64,000 bases of DNA from contig NZ_JACHMI010000001.1 in assembly GCF_014207985.1 (NCBI RefSeq), forward strand, positions 9,965,001 through 10,029,000. Direction: 5' to 3'. Source of the stretch: Nonomuraea rubra. GTDB lineage: Bacteria > Actinomycetota > Actinomycetes > Streptosporangiales > Streptosporangiaceae. Positions 47,583 through 56,941 of this stretch are shown in pieces. The notes beneath the pieces are model-generated. The model ran no database searches and was not told the origin of the DNA. It was given only the letters and a program-made list of their open reading frames with translations. Within the stretch, counting starts at the first letter, position 1. Each line of letters starts with the position of its first letter. The translations under genes were made by a program, and so were the position numbers.

Positions 47583-48208
47583 CCGACCCCGTACGGCGCC
47601 GACGCCGTCAGCAGGCGCCCCCGGTACGCCCGCGCGCCCGCCGCCCCAGCCAGCACCTGCAGCGCCGCCCGGCCGCTCACCCACAACCTGTCGGCCTCCG
47701 CTGGGTCGAGCGCGGCCAGCGTGGCGGGGTCGCCCGTCGCGACCGCCTTCGCGATCAGCTCGTTGTACGGGCCCGCGGCCTCGTCGTACCTGCCCGGCGC
47801 CCTGGGGCTCAGGCAGGCGGAGCCGTCGGCCATGACCAGCAGCGCCACCCGGTCGCCGCGCCCGCCCAGTTCCCCGCCCAGCGCCAGGCAGTCCGCGGCC
47901 GGCGCGCCGAACGCCACGGACTGGCAGCGCTGAGGCTCCTGAGCTTCGAGCAGCAGGCGGGCGACGGTCAGGGACAGCGGCAGCACCGGCTCCCCTGCAC
48001 CCGCCGTGCGGTCCACTCCCCACGGGCGCAGGGTGCCCGCCGCACCCGCCTCGTACGCGCGGGTCGCCTCGGCGCCGCCCACCACGACCAGCGTGTCGGG
48101 ACGTGCTTCGCGCAGTGCCGCGATCGCGGCGTGGCAGGCGGAACGCAGCTCGGGCATCCCGAGCACGACCAGCGGGGTCGACGGGCAGACGGCGGCGGCG
48201 ACTAGCAC
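47555..48208 (-). CDS. Class III extradiol dioxygenase subunit B-like protein
   Basis: The 217 residues resemble the LigB-like domain of class III extradiol dioxygenases in fold signature only: [20 protein letters not shown] at the start, [36 protein letters not shown] and [13 protein letters not shown]. This small protein is regularly found near miaB, miaA and dapF in actinomycetes and its activity is unknown; histidines needed for an iron site of the true enzymes are few. The GTG start has no clear ribosome site. It converges on rnz with a 28-base overlap. Confidence 0.82.
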   Translation of the reverse strand: MLVAAAVCPSTPLVVLGMPELRSACHAAIAALREARPDTLVVVGGAEATRAYEAGAAGTLRPWGVDRTAGAGEPVLPLSLTVARLLLEAQEPQRCQSVAFGAPAADCLALGGELGGRGDRVALLVMADGSACLSPRAPGRYDEAAGPYNELIAKAVATGDPATLAALDPAEADRLWVSGRAALQVLAGAAGARAYRGRLLTASAPYGVGYLAGTWLA

Positions 48209-48255
48209 GAGCGCAAGCGTACGTGGCCACGCCCTGCCGGCCTCACCCGGAGTGT

Positions 48256-48999
48256 TCAGAAGGGCCTGCGGCCCTCGCGGATGTCGGCGATCAGGCCCCG
48301 GGTGAAGGCCTGGGACGCCTCGTGCAGCCCGCTCCCGAAGCTGATCCTGGCCACCCCGAGCTCCGCCAGCCTTCCGAGGCCCGGTGTCCGCGCGCCGAAG
48401 TACACGTTGACCGGCGCGCCGAGCTCGCTCACCAGCGCCGCGATCTCGTCCTCGTCGGCCAGCAGGATGGGGTACACGCAGTCGGCCCCCGCCTCCAGAT
48501 ACCGCCGCCCGCGCGTGACGGCCTCCTGCCTGGACGCCGGGCCGTACAGGTACACGTCGACCCTCGCGTTGATCACCAGCGCGTCCCCTGCGACCGCCCG
48601 CACCTCGGCCAGGAACTCCGCCTGCTCACCCGGATCCACCAGCTCGCCGCGGCCCGGCAGGGAGTCCTCCAGGTTGCAACCGGCGGCTCCCGCTTCTAGC
48701 AGGCGTTCGACGAGCTCGGCGGGCTTGAGCCCGTACCCTTGCTCGACGTCGGCGGTCACCGGCACGCCCTCGACGGCCCTGGCCACGCGGGCGACGGCCG
48801 CCATCATCTCGCCGACGGGGGTGAGCTCGCCGTCGTCGTAGCCCAGCACGCGCGCGACGGCGGCGCTGCTGGTGGCCACGGCGGGGAAACCCGCCTCCCG
48901 TACGGCGCGGGCGGAGGCGGCGTCCCAGACGTTGGGCAGGATCAACGGGGTGCCGGGGACGTGCAGCGCACGGAGTGCGGACGCGTTGTCAGTGGTCAT
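48256..48999 (-). CDS. Isocitrate lyase/PEP mutase family protein
   Basis: The 247 residues form a PEP mutase/isocitrate lyase superfamily barrel: ILPNVWDAASARAVREAGFP, VPVTADVEQGYG (metal-binding region), GCNLEDSL, ALVINARVDVYL, EAGADCVYPILLADEDEI. Members cut or rearrange C-C and P-C bonds next to a carboxylate; close relatives are often annotated as oxaloacetate decarboxylase or 2,3-dimethylmalate lyase. The general KKCGH-type lyase motif is not seen, so the substrate is open. An imperfect palindrome (TGGCTC-N7-GAGCCA) lies just upstream. Confidence 0.85.
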   Translation of the reverse strand: MTTDNASALRALHVPGTPLILPNVWDAASARAVREAGFPAVATSSAAVARVLGYDDGELTPVGEMMAAVARVARAVEGVPVTADVEQGYGLKPAELVERLLEAGAAGCNLEDSLPGRGELVDPGEQAEFLAEVRAVAGDALVINARVDVYLYGPASRQEAVTRGRRYLEAGADCVYPILLADEDEIAALVSELGAPVNVYFGARTPGLGRLAELGVARISFGSGLHEASQAFTRGLIADIREGRRPF

Positions 49000-49021
49000 G
49001 GCTCAACCGTAGGAGGGGCAG

Positions 49022-49040
49022 TGGCTCCCTTGTAGAGCCA
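49022..49040. promoter_or_regulatory. Palindrome upstream of the PEP mutase-like gene
   Basis: TGGCTC and GAGCCA pair over six bases around a seven-base centre, 22-41 bases before the ATG. The layout suggests an operator for a GntR/MocR- or TetR-type regulator; none is encoded nearby. Confidence 0.35.
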
Positions 49041-49150
49041 GTTCCTCCCATAAGACAGCAAGCCACTTCTTCGTCCGGCCCGCATGGGCGTTTCGCGAAC
49101 CGGCCCGCACCGTCCGCTCTTCGGGCAGGGACCGGCGAACTCACCCGTTC

Positions 49151-49720
49151 CTAGCAGCCGCTCTTCGAGCACTGGCCGGCGACCTCGCCCGCGGGACCGT
49201 TGGCCGGGGTGTCGGCGGGGGTGTCGGCGGGGGTGTCGCTGCCGGAGGACTGCGGCGCCTTGGTGGGGGACGTCGTGGCCGGCTTCTTGCCGCTGTTCGC
49301 CTGGGTGGCGGGCCGGGGGTCCGTGCCCGTCGAACCGGTGTCGTCGGTGCCGCCCGTGCCGGGGTCGGCGACGTCGCCCATGCTGCCGTCGTCGGGGGCG
49401 TCGGTGGACAGGTCGCCGTCCTCGGGGGACTCGGTGGTGACGTCGCCCATCGTGGCGTCCTCGCCACCGAGGTCGTCGGTGCCGCCGGTGGTCTGGGCCG
49501 GCGCGGGGCCGCCGCCGCTCTGCTGGGCGGCCTGGCCGGGGTTCCCCGCCAGCAGGTAGCCGGTGCCGCCGGCCGCGAGCAGGGCGACGAGCGCCGACGC
49601 GGCGATGATGAGCGGCTTCTTGTTCGTCGCTTTTCTCGGACGTCTATTTCCCGACGGCGGGCGGATGTCTCCCGGGCCGTCCAGGATCTCGTGGCGATCC
49701 GGCACGTTCGGATCATGCAT
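49151..49720 (-). CDS. Membrane-anchored Thr/Asp/Pro-rich protein with C-terminal CxxxxC
   Basis: The 189-residue protein has a short cytoplasmic N-terminus with basic residues (RRPRKATNKKP), one membrane helix (LIIAASALVALLAAGGTGYLLA) and a low-complexity outer part rich in Gly, Thr, Asp and Pro with a repeated DTPAD block, ending in QCSKSGC. The two last cysteines may form a disulfide or be a cap. I recognise no family. It diverges from a second surface-type gene (49803), so the 82 bases between hold both promoters. Confidence 0.6.
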   Translation of the reverse strand: MHDPNVPDRHEILDGPGDIRPPSGNRRPRKATNKKPLIIAASALVALLAAGGTGYLLAGNPGQAAQQSGGGPAPAQTTGGTDDLGGEDATMGDVTTESPEDGDLSTDAPDDGSMGDVADPGTGGTDDTGSTGTDPRPATQANSGKKPATTSPTKAPQSSGSDTPADTPADTPANGPAGEVAGQCSKSGC

Positions 49721-49802
49721 GGGGTTACAGCTCCCTGCGGTCGTATCGGGGAAAGCTCGCCGGCTTCCGCGGGTGATGGACCACACTAGCCGCAACGGCT
49801 GA

Positions 49803-50642
49803 ATGCTCGCACACCAATCACAAAGGAATCACGACTTGTCCCCCCTTCGATCCATTTGCCCAGGTAGCCGACCGGCCCTCGCGCCGCTGGCAGGAGTCAT
49901 CGGCGTGCTCGCCACCGCCGGAGCGGGAATATTCCTGGCATTCAGCAACTCAACCGACGCTTCACCGCAAAGACATGGGGAATTTGATCAGGAAACTTCG
50001 CTTTCCGCGAGATCGAATACGTCCGCTTCGCCACTCTGGGCATCGAACATGACACAAACAGCAACTGCGGTGGCGGCTTCTCCTGGAGCGGTCCCATTCC
50101 CGTCGACGCAGGCGGCGGCCATGGCGCTCGGGCCCTTGTCACCGCCCTGGATCGAGGCCGTGCCGCCGTGGAACCCCGACGACCTACCGCCTTGGAACGT
50201 GACAGCTCCCCCGCCTTGGGACGCCGCGCTCTCGTCCGCTCCAGGCGCCTCACCACCTCCGGGCGGGAGCCCGTACCCGTACTCCGCGGGCGTGGTCGCA
50301 CCGTCGCCGGGCGGGGCCGTGCCGATCACCGTCCCCGCGGGGACCATCGGGCCTGTCCCAACGTCCCTCAACCGCCCCCGACACTCATCCCCCACCCCTG
50401 GCCGTGCCGCCTCCCCGGGGCGTTCGCCGGCCCCTCCCCGGGAACGCTCGGCGACTCCTGACCGGGCACAGGAATCCCCGACGCCGCGAGCGTCCCCGCA
50501 GGCGCCTCCCCCGCGCCGGCCGAGCCAGCACGCCGACACCTCCCCGCCCGCCCGGGGACGCGGCCTGCCGAACCCCTGCGCCACCATGAACGATTTCCGC
50601 CGGCAGCCCTGCGATCAGGTCCTCGCCGACCTCACCCGCTGA
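49803..50642 (+). CDS. Proline-rich secreted or membrane-anchored protein
   Basis: The 279-residue protein has an N-terminal hydrophobic segment (PLAGVIGVLATAGAGIFLAF) that is a signal peptide or anchor, then a Pro/Ser-rich region with PPWxP-type blocks (SPPWIEAVPPWN, LPPWN, PPPWD) and a short ordered C-terminus, NPCATMNDFRRQPCDQVLADL. The final cysteine pair with an aromatic-Arg motif looks conserved rather than random. I know no function. GC content and codon use fit a real gene, but the start is not marked by a ribosome site. A hairpin follows the stop. Confidence 0.6.
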   Translation: MLAHQSQRNHDLSPLRSICPGSRPALAPLAGVIGVLATAGAGIFLAFSNSTDASPQRHGEFDQETSLSARSNTSASPLWASNMTQTATAVAASPGAVPFPSTQAAAMALGPLSPPWIEAVPPWNPDDLPPWNVTAPPPWDAALSSAPGASPPPGGSPYPYSAGVVAPSPGGAVPITVPAGTIGPVPTSLNRPRHSSPTPGRAASPGRSPAPPRERSATPDRAQESPTPRASPQAPPPRRPSQHADTSPPARGRGLPNPCATMNDFRRQPCDQVLADLTR

Positions 50643-50649
50643 CCACCCG

Positions 50650-50682
50650 GGCCCGTCCTCGCCACACCCTCGCGGACGGGCC
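50650..50682 (+). terminator. Hairpin after the proline-rich protein gene
   Basis: GGCCCGTCC (50650-50658) and GGACGGGCC (50674-50682) form a nine-base stem with a 15-base loop, seven bases after the stop codon. A second hairpin, CTGACA/TGTCAG, lies at 50713-50730. Confidence 0.55.
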
Positions 50683-51034
50683 TCCACCTGCGAGCACGCC
50701 ACCCCACAACGCCTGACACGCCCTTGTCAGCCGCCGACCACGTTGCGCCGACCGCCACCGCACACCACCCGCCGACCCGGCGCCGGTTAGGCACGGGCAC
50801 GCGCGCCGCCGGGCGGCCGCGGGGTCACCGCCGGGCGTCCGCCGGATCGCCACCCGACCGCGACCGAAGCACCGCCGGGACGCCGCCGAAGCACCACTCG
50901 ACCTCGGTCGAGGCACCGCCGGCCGCCGGCATGCCTCCGCCCAGCCGCCGGCATGCCGCCGCACAACACACCGCCGAGCAGCCACCGCGCGGCCCCGAGC
51001 TGCCGAGAGCCGCCGGCCGTCGCCGGGAGGGACG
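50683..51034. other. Gene-free, very GC-rich spacer between convergent genes
   Basis: I find no supported gene in these 350 bases. Apart from the small hairpin at 50713-50730 there is a short direct repeat (CGCCGGCATGCC, twice near 50925-50965). It separates the proline-rich protein gene from miaB. Confidence 0.4.
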
Positions 51035-52531
51035 TCAGTGGGCTGAGCAGCCGCCGGTGGAGGTGGGTAGCGGGGCGGGGCGGCCGATGGTGGGCATGCC
51101 GAGCAGCACCCCGGCACCCGACGACGAGGGAGCGCCCTGGCGGGCCTCCCAGGCGTCGCCGGCGCGGGTGCGGCGGACGGCCAGGGCAGCGCCGTCGGCC
51201 ACCAGGTGGTGCGGGGCCGCGTACGTGACCTCGGCCGTCACCATGTCCCCCGGCCGCGGCGTCTCGGCGCCGACCGCGAAGTGCACGAGGCGGTTGTCAG
51301 GCGCGCGCCCCGACAGCCGGTGCGTGGCGTCGTCCTTGCGGCCTTCGCCCTCCGCCACCAGCACCTCGAGCGTCCGCCCGACCTGCTTCTTGTTCTCCTC
51401 CCACGAGATCTCCTCCTGCAGGGCCACGAGCCGCTCATAGCGCTCCTGCACGACCTCCTTGGGCACCTGGTCGGGCATGGTGGCCGCGGGGGTGCCGGGA
51501 CGGATGGAGTACTGGAAGGTGAAGGCGTTGGCGAAGCGGCTCTGGCGGACGACGTCCAGGGTGCCCTGGAAGTCCTCCTCCGTCTCGCCGGGGAAGCCGA
51601 CGATGATGTCGGTGGAGATGGCCGCGTCGGGCATGGCCGCGCGGACCCGTTCGATGATGCCGAGGTAGCGCTCGGCCCGGTACGAGCGGCGCATCGCCCG
51701 CAGCACCCGGTCGGAGCCGGACTGCAGGGGCATGTGCAACTGGTGCATGACGTTGGGGGTCTCGGCCATGGCGGCGATCACGTCGTCGGTGAAGGCGGCC
51801 GGGTGGGGCGAGGTGAAGCGGACCCGCTCCAGGCCGTCGATGTCGCCACAGGCGCGCAGCAGCTTGCCGAAGGCGAGCCGGTCGCCGAACTCGACGCCGT
51901 AGGTGTTGACGTTCTGGCCGAGGAGCGTGACCTCCAGCGCCCCCTGATCCACCAATGTCCGGACTTCGGCCAAGATGTCGCCGGGCCGGCGGTCCTTCTC
52001 CTTGCCGCGCAGCGACGGCACGATGCAGAACGTGCAGGTGTTGTTGCAGCCGACCGAGATCGACACCCAGGCGGCGTACGCGGACTCGCGCTTGGTGGGC
52101 AGCGTGGAGGGGAAGACCTCCAGCGACTCCTTCAGCTCGACCTGCGCCTCGCCCTCGACGCGGGCCCGCTCCAGCAGCACCGGCAGCGAGCCGATGTTGT
52201 GCGTGCCGAAGACCACGTCGACCCACGGCGCCTTGCGGACGATCTCGCCCTGGTCCTTCTGCGCCAGGCAGCCGCCGACGGCGATCTGCATGCGCGGGTT
52301 GCGCGTCTTGGCCGGCCGGAGGTGTCCGAGGTTGCCGTAGAGGCGGTTGTCGGCGTTCTCCCGTACGGCACACGTGTTGAACACGACCACGTCGGCCGTC
52401 TCGCCGTCGGGGGCGGGCACGTAGCCGGCGTCCTCCAGCAGGCCTGACAGCCGCTCGGAGTCGTGGACGTTCATCTGGCACCCGTATGTGCGCACTTGGT
52501 ACGTGCGGGCGCCCTCCTGGGTCACAGTCAT
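51035..52531 (-). CDS. miaB: tRNA-2-methylthio-N6-dimethylallyladenosine synthase MiaB
   Basis: MiaB is a radical-SAM enzyme that adds a methylthio group to i6A37 of tRNA, the product of MiaA. The 498 residues contain the N-terminal UPF0004 domain ([38 protein letters not shown]), the radical SAM cluster motif [51 protein letters not shown], and a C-terminal TRAM RNA-binding domain. After the TRAM domain an extra tail of about 55 residues is present. I use the ATG at 52529-52531. It diverges from gluA. Confidence 0.96.
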   Translation of the reverse strand: MTVTQEGARTYQVRTYGCQMNVHDSERLSGLLEDAGYVPAPDGETADVVVFNTCAVRENADNRLYGNLGHLRPAKTRNPRMQIAVGGCLAQKDQGEIVRKAPWVDVVFGTHNIGSLPVLLERARVEGEAQVELKESLEVFPSTLPTKRESAYAAWVSISVGCNNTCTFCIVPSLRGKEKDRRPGDILAEVRTLVDQGALEVTLLGQNVNTYGVEFGDRLAFGKLLRACGDIDGLERVRFTSPHPAAFTDDVIAAMAETPNVMHQLHMPLQSGSDRVLRAMRRSYRAERYLGIIERVRAAMPDAAISTDIIVGFPGETEEDFQGTLDVVRQSRFANAFTFQYSIRPGTPAATMPDQVPKEVVQERYERLVALQEEISWEENKKQVGRTLEVLVAEGEGRKDDATHRLSGRAPDNRLVHFAVGAETPRPGDMVTAEVTYAAPHHLVADGAALAVRRTRAGDAWEARQGAPSSSGAGVLLGMPTIGRPAPLPTSTGGCSAH

Positions 52532-52655
52532 GGCACGTTCAAGGGTAGTCGTTGTGCGGCTTGCGGCGGCCCGTATGGATCTAAAAGGCCAGCTTGGCGG
52601 CATGATGTGATCGGATCGGTACCGCTCGGTTAGTGCACAGCGTTCTAACGCCCTC

Positions 52656-52661
52656 TACGTT
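52656..52661 (+). promoter_or_regulatory. Putative -10 box of the glutamate transporter operon
   Basis: TACGTT stands exactly seven bases before the gluA ATG, the same arrangement as at the response-regulator and GNAT genes. There is no ribosome site, so the message is probably leaderless. Confidence 0.45.
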
Positions 52662-52668
52662 TTACTCC

Positions 52669-53424
<756 letters not shown>

Positions 53425-53429
53425 GAGTT

Positions 53430-54305
53430 ATGAGGCAGGTACACATGCACATGCGTCGAACGGGAGCGGTGCTCTCCATTGCGGCACTCGCCGCGGGCCT
53501 GGCCGCTTGTGGCGGTGGGGAACAGACGTACGCCACCGTGGCCGACAAGATCACCGGCGGCGGCACGGTCGTGGTCGGCACCAAGTGGGACCAGCCGAGC
53601 CTGGGCCTGAAGATGGGCAACGAGCCCGAGGGCTTCGACGTCGACGTCGCCAAGGCCGTGCTGAAGGAAGTGGCCGGCGGCAAGGATGTGAAGATCGAGT
53701 GGAAGGAGTCGGCCTCGTCCAACCGCGAGCCGTTCCTCCAGAACGGCACGGTCGACATCGTCTTCGCCACCTACTCCATCACCGAGGAGCGCAAGACCAA
53801 GGTCACCTTCGGCGGCCCGTACGTCGTCGCCCACCAGGACGTCATGGTCCGCAAGGACGACGCCTCGATCAACAAGCCGCAGGACCTCGTCGGCAAGAAG
53901 ATCTGCAAGGCGGCGGGCTCGAACTCGTACAAGCGCATCACCGACCCGCCCCCGGACGGCGAGCTCGACCTCGACGCCACCACCGTCGACGCGGCCAACT
54001 ACTCCGAGTGCGTGCAGAAGCTCTCCGGCAGCAACCTCGACGCCGTCACCACCGACGACCTGATCCTGGCGGGCTTCGCCAAGCAGGCCGGCGGCAACTT
54101 CAAGGTGCTGGGCCAGGGCTTCACGGACGAGAAGTACGGCATCGGCCTGAAGAAGGGCGACACCAAGACCTGCGAGGCCGTCAACAAGGCGGTGGCCACG
54201 CTGTGGAGCAACGGCACCATGAAGACGCTGCTGGACAAGTGGTTCGGCGGCATCCAGGGCCTGAACGTGTCCACGGCCGCGCCGGAGGCCGAGGGTTGCG
54301 CCTGA
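53430..54305 (+). CDS. gluB: Glutamate-binding lipoprotein
   Basis: The substrate-binding lipoprotein of the glutamate importer. A signal peptide and lipobox (GLAACGGG) are followed by a periplasmic-type binding fold: VVVGTKWDQPSLGLKMG, GFDVDVAKAV, NGTVDIVFATYSITEERK, VTFGGPYVVAHQDVMVR, GKKICKAAGSNSYKRI and KWFGGIQGLN. Anchored outside the membrane it delivers glutamate to GluC/GluD. A second copy of this gene lies after gluD. The 291 residues end with two conserved Cys (YSEC, AEGC) that probably pair with others. Confidence 0.95.
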   Translation: MRQVHMHMRRTGAVLSIAALAAGLAACGGGEQTYATVADKITGGGTVVVGTKWDQPSLGLKMGNEPEGFDVDVAKAVLKEVAGGKDVKIEWKESASSNREPFLQNGTVDIVFATYSITEERKTKVTFGGPYVVAHQDVMVRKDDASINKPQDLVGKKICKAAGSNSYKRITDPPPDGELDLDATTVDAANYSECVQKLSGSNLDAVTTDDLILAGFAKQAGGNFKVLGQGFTDEKYGIGLKKGDTKTCEAVNKAVATLWSNGTMKTLLDKWFGGIQGLNVSTAAPEAEGCA

Positions 54306-54363
54306 CCACGTCGGTGACGGCGGCCGGTGACCCGGCCGCCCGTCGCCCCTTCGGTGGAGCACG

Positions 54364-55032
54364 ATGGACGAACTAATCAAGTACGGGCCGGACCTCGCGC
54401 TGGGCTTCCTGGAGAATGTCAAGCTGTCGATCGTGGGCGCGATCGCCGCCCTGCTCCTCGGCACGATCCTGGTGGCGATGCGGGTCTCCCCCACCCCGGT
54501 CCTGCGCGCGGCCGGCACCGTCTACGTCAACGTGGTACGCAACACCCCGCTGACGCTGGTGCTGGCGTTCTCCGCGCTGGGCCTGAGCGACCAGCTCGGC
54601 CTGGTCTTCTCCGAGACGCCGACGACCAACTCGTTCTGGATCGTCGCGATGGGGCTGTCGCTCTACACGGCGGCCTTCGTCTGCGAGGCGCTGCGCGCCG
54701 GCGTGAACACGGTGCCGATGGGCCAGGCCGAGGCGGCCAGGGCGATCGGGCTGACGTTCATGCAGTCGCTGACGATGATCATCCTGCCCCAGGCCTTCCG
54801 CGCGGTCATCGCGCCGCTGGGCAGCGTGATGATCGCCATGATCAAGAACACCACGGTCGCGACCGCCGGCGGGTTCCTGCTCGACTCCGCGGCGGTCATG
54901 AAGATCACGTTCGACACGACTGGCGCGTCGATCCCGATCTTCCTCGGCATCGTCGTCGCGTTCATGGCGCTGACCATGCCGATCGGGTTCTTCACCGGCT
55001 GGCTGGCGCGACGGCTGGCGGTGGTCCGATGA
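54364..55032 (+). CDS. gluC: Glutamate ABC transporter permease GluC
   Basis: One of two membrane subunits of the importer. About five membrane helices are seen in 222 residues (LSIVGAIAALLLGTILVAM, FWIVAMGLSLYTAAFVCEAL and others) and the EAA-type loop that meets the ATPase (GQAEAARAIGLTFMQSLTMI ILPQ). It follows gluB by 58 bases. Its stop overlaps the gluD start (ATGA), so the permeases are coupled. Confidence 0.93.
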   Translation: MDELIKYGPDLALGFLENVKLSIVGAIAALLLGTILVAMRVSPTPVLRAAGTVYVNVVRNTPLTLVLAFSALGLSDQLGLVFSETPTTNSFWIVAMGLSLYTAAFVCEALRAGVNTVPMGQAEAARAIGLTFMQSLTMIILPQAFRAVIAPLGSVMIAMIKNTTVATAGGFLLDSAAVMKITFDTTGASIPIFLGIVVAFMALTMPIGFFTGWLARRLAVVR

Positions 55033-55946
55033 GCACCTCCGTGCTGTTCGACGCGCCGGGCCCGCGCGGGCGGATCCGCAACCACACGCTCACGGTGGTC
55101 AGCGTCATCGCGGTCGCCGCCGTCCTGTACGGCATCTACCGCGGGTTCGACGCCAAGGGCCAGTTCGAGGGCAAGATCTGGCAGCCGTTCCTGCAGTGGG
55201 AGACCTGGGACTTCTACATCATCCCCGGCCTCATCGGCACGTTGCGGGCGGCGGCCGTGGCGGCGGTGCTCGCGCTGGCGTTCGGCGCGATCTTCGGCCT
55301 GGCCAGGCTTTCGGACCACAAGTGGATCCGGGTGCCGGCCGGCGTGGTGGTCGAGGTGTTCAGGGCCATCCCGCTGCTGCTGCTGATCTTCTTCATCTTC
55401 TACCTGGCGCCGATGATCGCCGGTGGCGGCGACTACGCCTTCATGGCGGTCGTGCTCGGCCTCATGCTCTACAACGGCTCGGTGCTGGCCGAGGTCGTCA
55501 GGGCCGGCGTGCACGCGGTGCCCAAGGGGCAGTCCGAGGCCGCGTACGCGGTGGGCATGCGCAAGAACCAGGTGATGAGGCTGGTGCTGCTGCCGCAGGG
55601 CGTCACGGCGATGATGCCGGCGATCGTCAGCCAGCTCGTGGTGCTGCTCAAGGACACCGCGCTCGGCTACATCATCGCCTACGTCGACCTGCTCAACACC
55701 GGCTTCAAGATCCTCCCGGCCCGCTTCTTCGGCTCGCTGATCCCGGCGGCCATCGTCATCGGCGTCATCTACCTGGCGCTCAACATGGCGCTGAGCTACC
55801 TGGCCACGTGGCTGGAGAAGCGCAGCAGGCGCAGCCGCAAGACGGCGGCGCGCCCGGTCGCCGCGCCCGGCTCGGCAGAGGTCGGCGTCGGCGCGGGCCA
55901 GGGCACCGAGGGCGGCGGGCTGGCGCCCGACAAGCCCCTGGAATGA
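55029..55946 (+). CDS. gluD: Glutamate ABC transporter permease GluD
   Basis: The second permease, 305 residues. Membrane helices include LTVVSVIAVAAVLYGIYRGF, LRAAAVAAVLALAFGAIFGL, and AAIVIGVIYLALNMALSYL; the EAA loop is GQSEAAYAVGMRKNQVMRLV LLPQ. A cytoplasmic tail of about 45 residues, Arg-rich then Gly-rich, extends past the last helix. The ATG overlaps the gluC stop. GluC and GluD together form the channel through which GluA drives glutamate in. Confidence 0.93.
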   Translation: MSTSVLFDAPGPRGRIRNHTLTVVSVIAVAAVLYGIYRGFDAKGQFEGKIWQPFLQWETWDFYIIPGLIGTLRAAAVAAVLALAFGAIFGLARLSDHKWIRVPAGVVVEVFRAIPLLLLIFFIFYLAPMIAGGGDYAFMAVVLGLMLYNGSVLAEVVRAGVHAVPKGQSEAAYAVGMRKNQVMRLVLLPQGVTAMMPAIVSQLVVLLKDTALGYIIAYVDLLNTGFKILPARFFGSLIPAAIVIGVIYLALNMALSYLATWLEKRSRRSRKTAARPVAAPGSAEVGVGAGQGTEGGGLAPDKPLE

Positions 55947-56039
55947 CCCCTTCCCGGGCGGCGGGCGTCATGCTCGCCGCCCGAGATGTCAAAGAAAGCC
56001 CCAGCTCCGCATTACAGTGCGCCTGACGCGGGTATCCGG

Positions 56040-56891
56040 GTGAGCATGCGCAGGGCGGCGCTCGCGGGGGCGGCTGTGACGGTGGGGCTGGCCGCGTGTG
56101 GCGGCGGCGGCTCGTACGCCACGGTCGTGGACAAGGTCGAGAACACCGGCACCGTCGTCGTCGGCACGAAGTGGGACCAGCCGGGCCTGGGGCTGAAGAT
56201 CGGCAACGAGGAGCCCCAGGGCTTCGACGCCGACGTGGCCCGCTACCTCGTCAGCCACCTCACCGGCCGCTCCGACGTGCGGATCACCTGGCGCGAGGCG
56301 CCGTCGTCCACCCGCGAGGCGCTGCTGCAGAACGGCACCGTGGACATGATCGTGGCCTCCTACTCCATCACGGAGGCCCGCAAGCCCAAGGTGACCTTCG
56401 GCGGGCCGTACGCGATCGTCCCCCAGGACACCATGGTCCGGGCGGACGACACGCGCATCAAGAAGACGAGCGACCTGCGGGGCAAGCGGATCTGCCTGGC
56501 CGAGGGGTCGAACTCGTACCGGCGGATCGTGGACCCGCCCCCCGACGGCAAGCTGGACCTGCCGGCCCAGCTGGTGCACGCCGCCAACTACTCCGACTGC
56601 GTACGCAAGCTCGCCGCGGACCAGCTGGACGCCGTCAGCACCGAGAGCCTGATCCTGGCCGGGTTCGCCGAGCAGGACCCCGGCAGGTTCCGGCTGCTCA
56701 ACGACCCGATCACGGACGAGAAGTGGTCCGTCGGGATCAAGAAGGGCGACACCGAGACCTGCGAGGCCGTCAACCGGGCCATCGCCGGCATGTGGCGGGA
56801 CGGGACGACCGCGCGGCTGCTGCGCAAATGGTTCGGCAGGACTGATCTCGTCCTGCCGTCCGCCCTGCCGCGGCCCGAGGGCTGTCCCTGA
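56040..56891 (+). CDS. Second glutamate-binding lipoprotein, paralogue of GluB
   Basis: A binding lipoprotein close in sequence to GluB: signal peptide and lipobox (GLAACGGG), VVVGTKWDQPGLGLKIGNE, GFDADVARYL, NGTVDMIVASYSITEARK, VTFGGPYAIVPQDTMVR, GKRICLAEGSNSYRRI and KWFGRTDL. It follows gluD by 93 bases and has no permease of its own, so it probably shares GluCD. It differs from GluB at the residue before its second domain and in charge, so specificity may be shifted (for example to aspartate or glutamine). I start at the GTG at 56040; an ATG at 56046 and one at 55986 are also in frame. Confidence 0.87.
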   Translation: MSMRRAALAGAAVTVGLAACGGGGSYATVVDKVENTGTVVVGTKWDQPGLGLKIGNEEPQGFDADVARYLVSHLTGRSDVRITWREAPSSTREALLQNGTVDMIVASYSITEARKPKVTFGGPYAIVPQDTMVRADDTRIKKTSDLRGKRICLAEGSNSYRRIVDPPPDGKLDLPAQLVHAANYSDCVRKLAADQLDAVSTESLILAGFAEQDPGRFRLLNDPITDEKWSVGIKKGDTETCEAVNRAIAGMWRDGTTARLLRKWFGRTDLVLPSALPRPEGCP

Positions 56892-56941
56892 TCTACGGGG
56901 ACCGGGCCGCACTCCAAGCGATCTTCCGGCAGGATGCGGGT

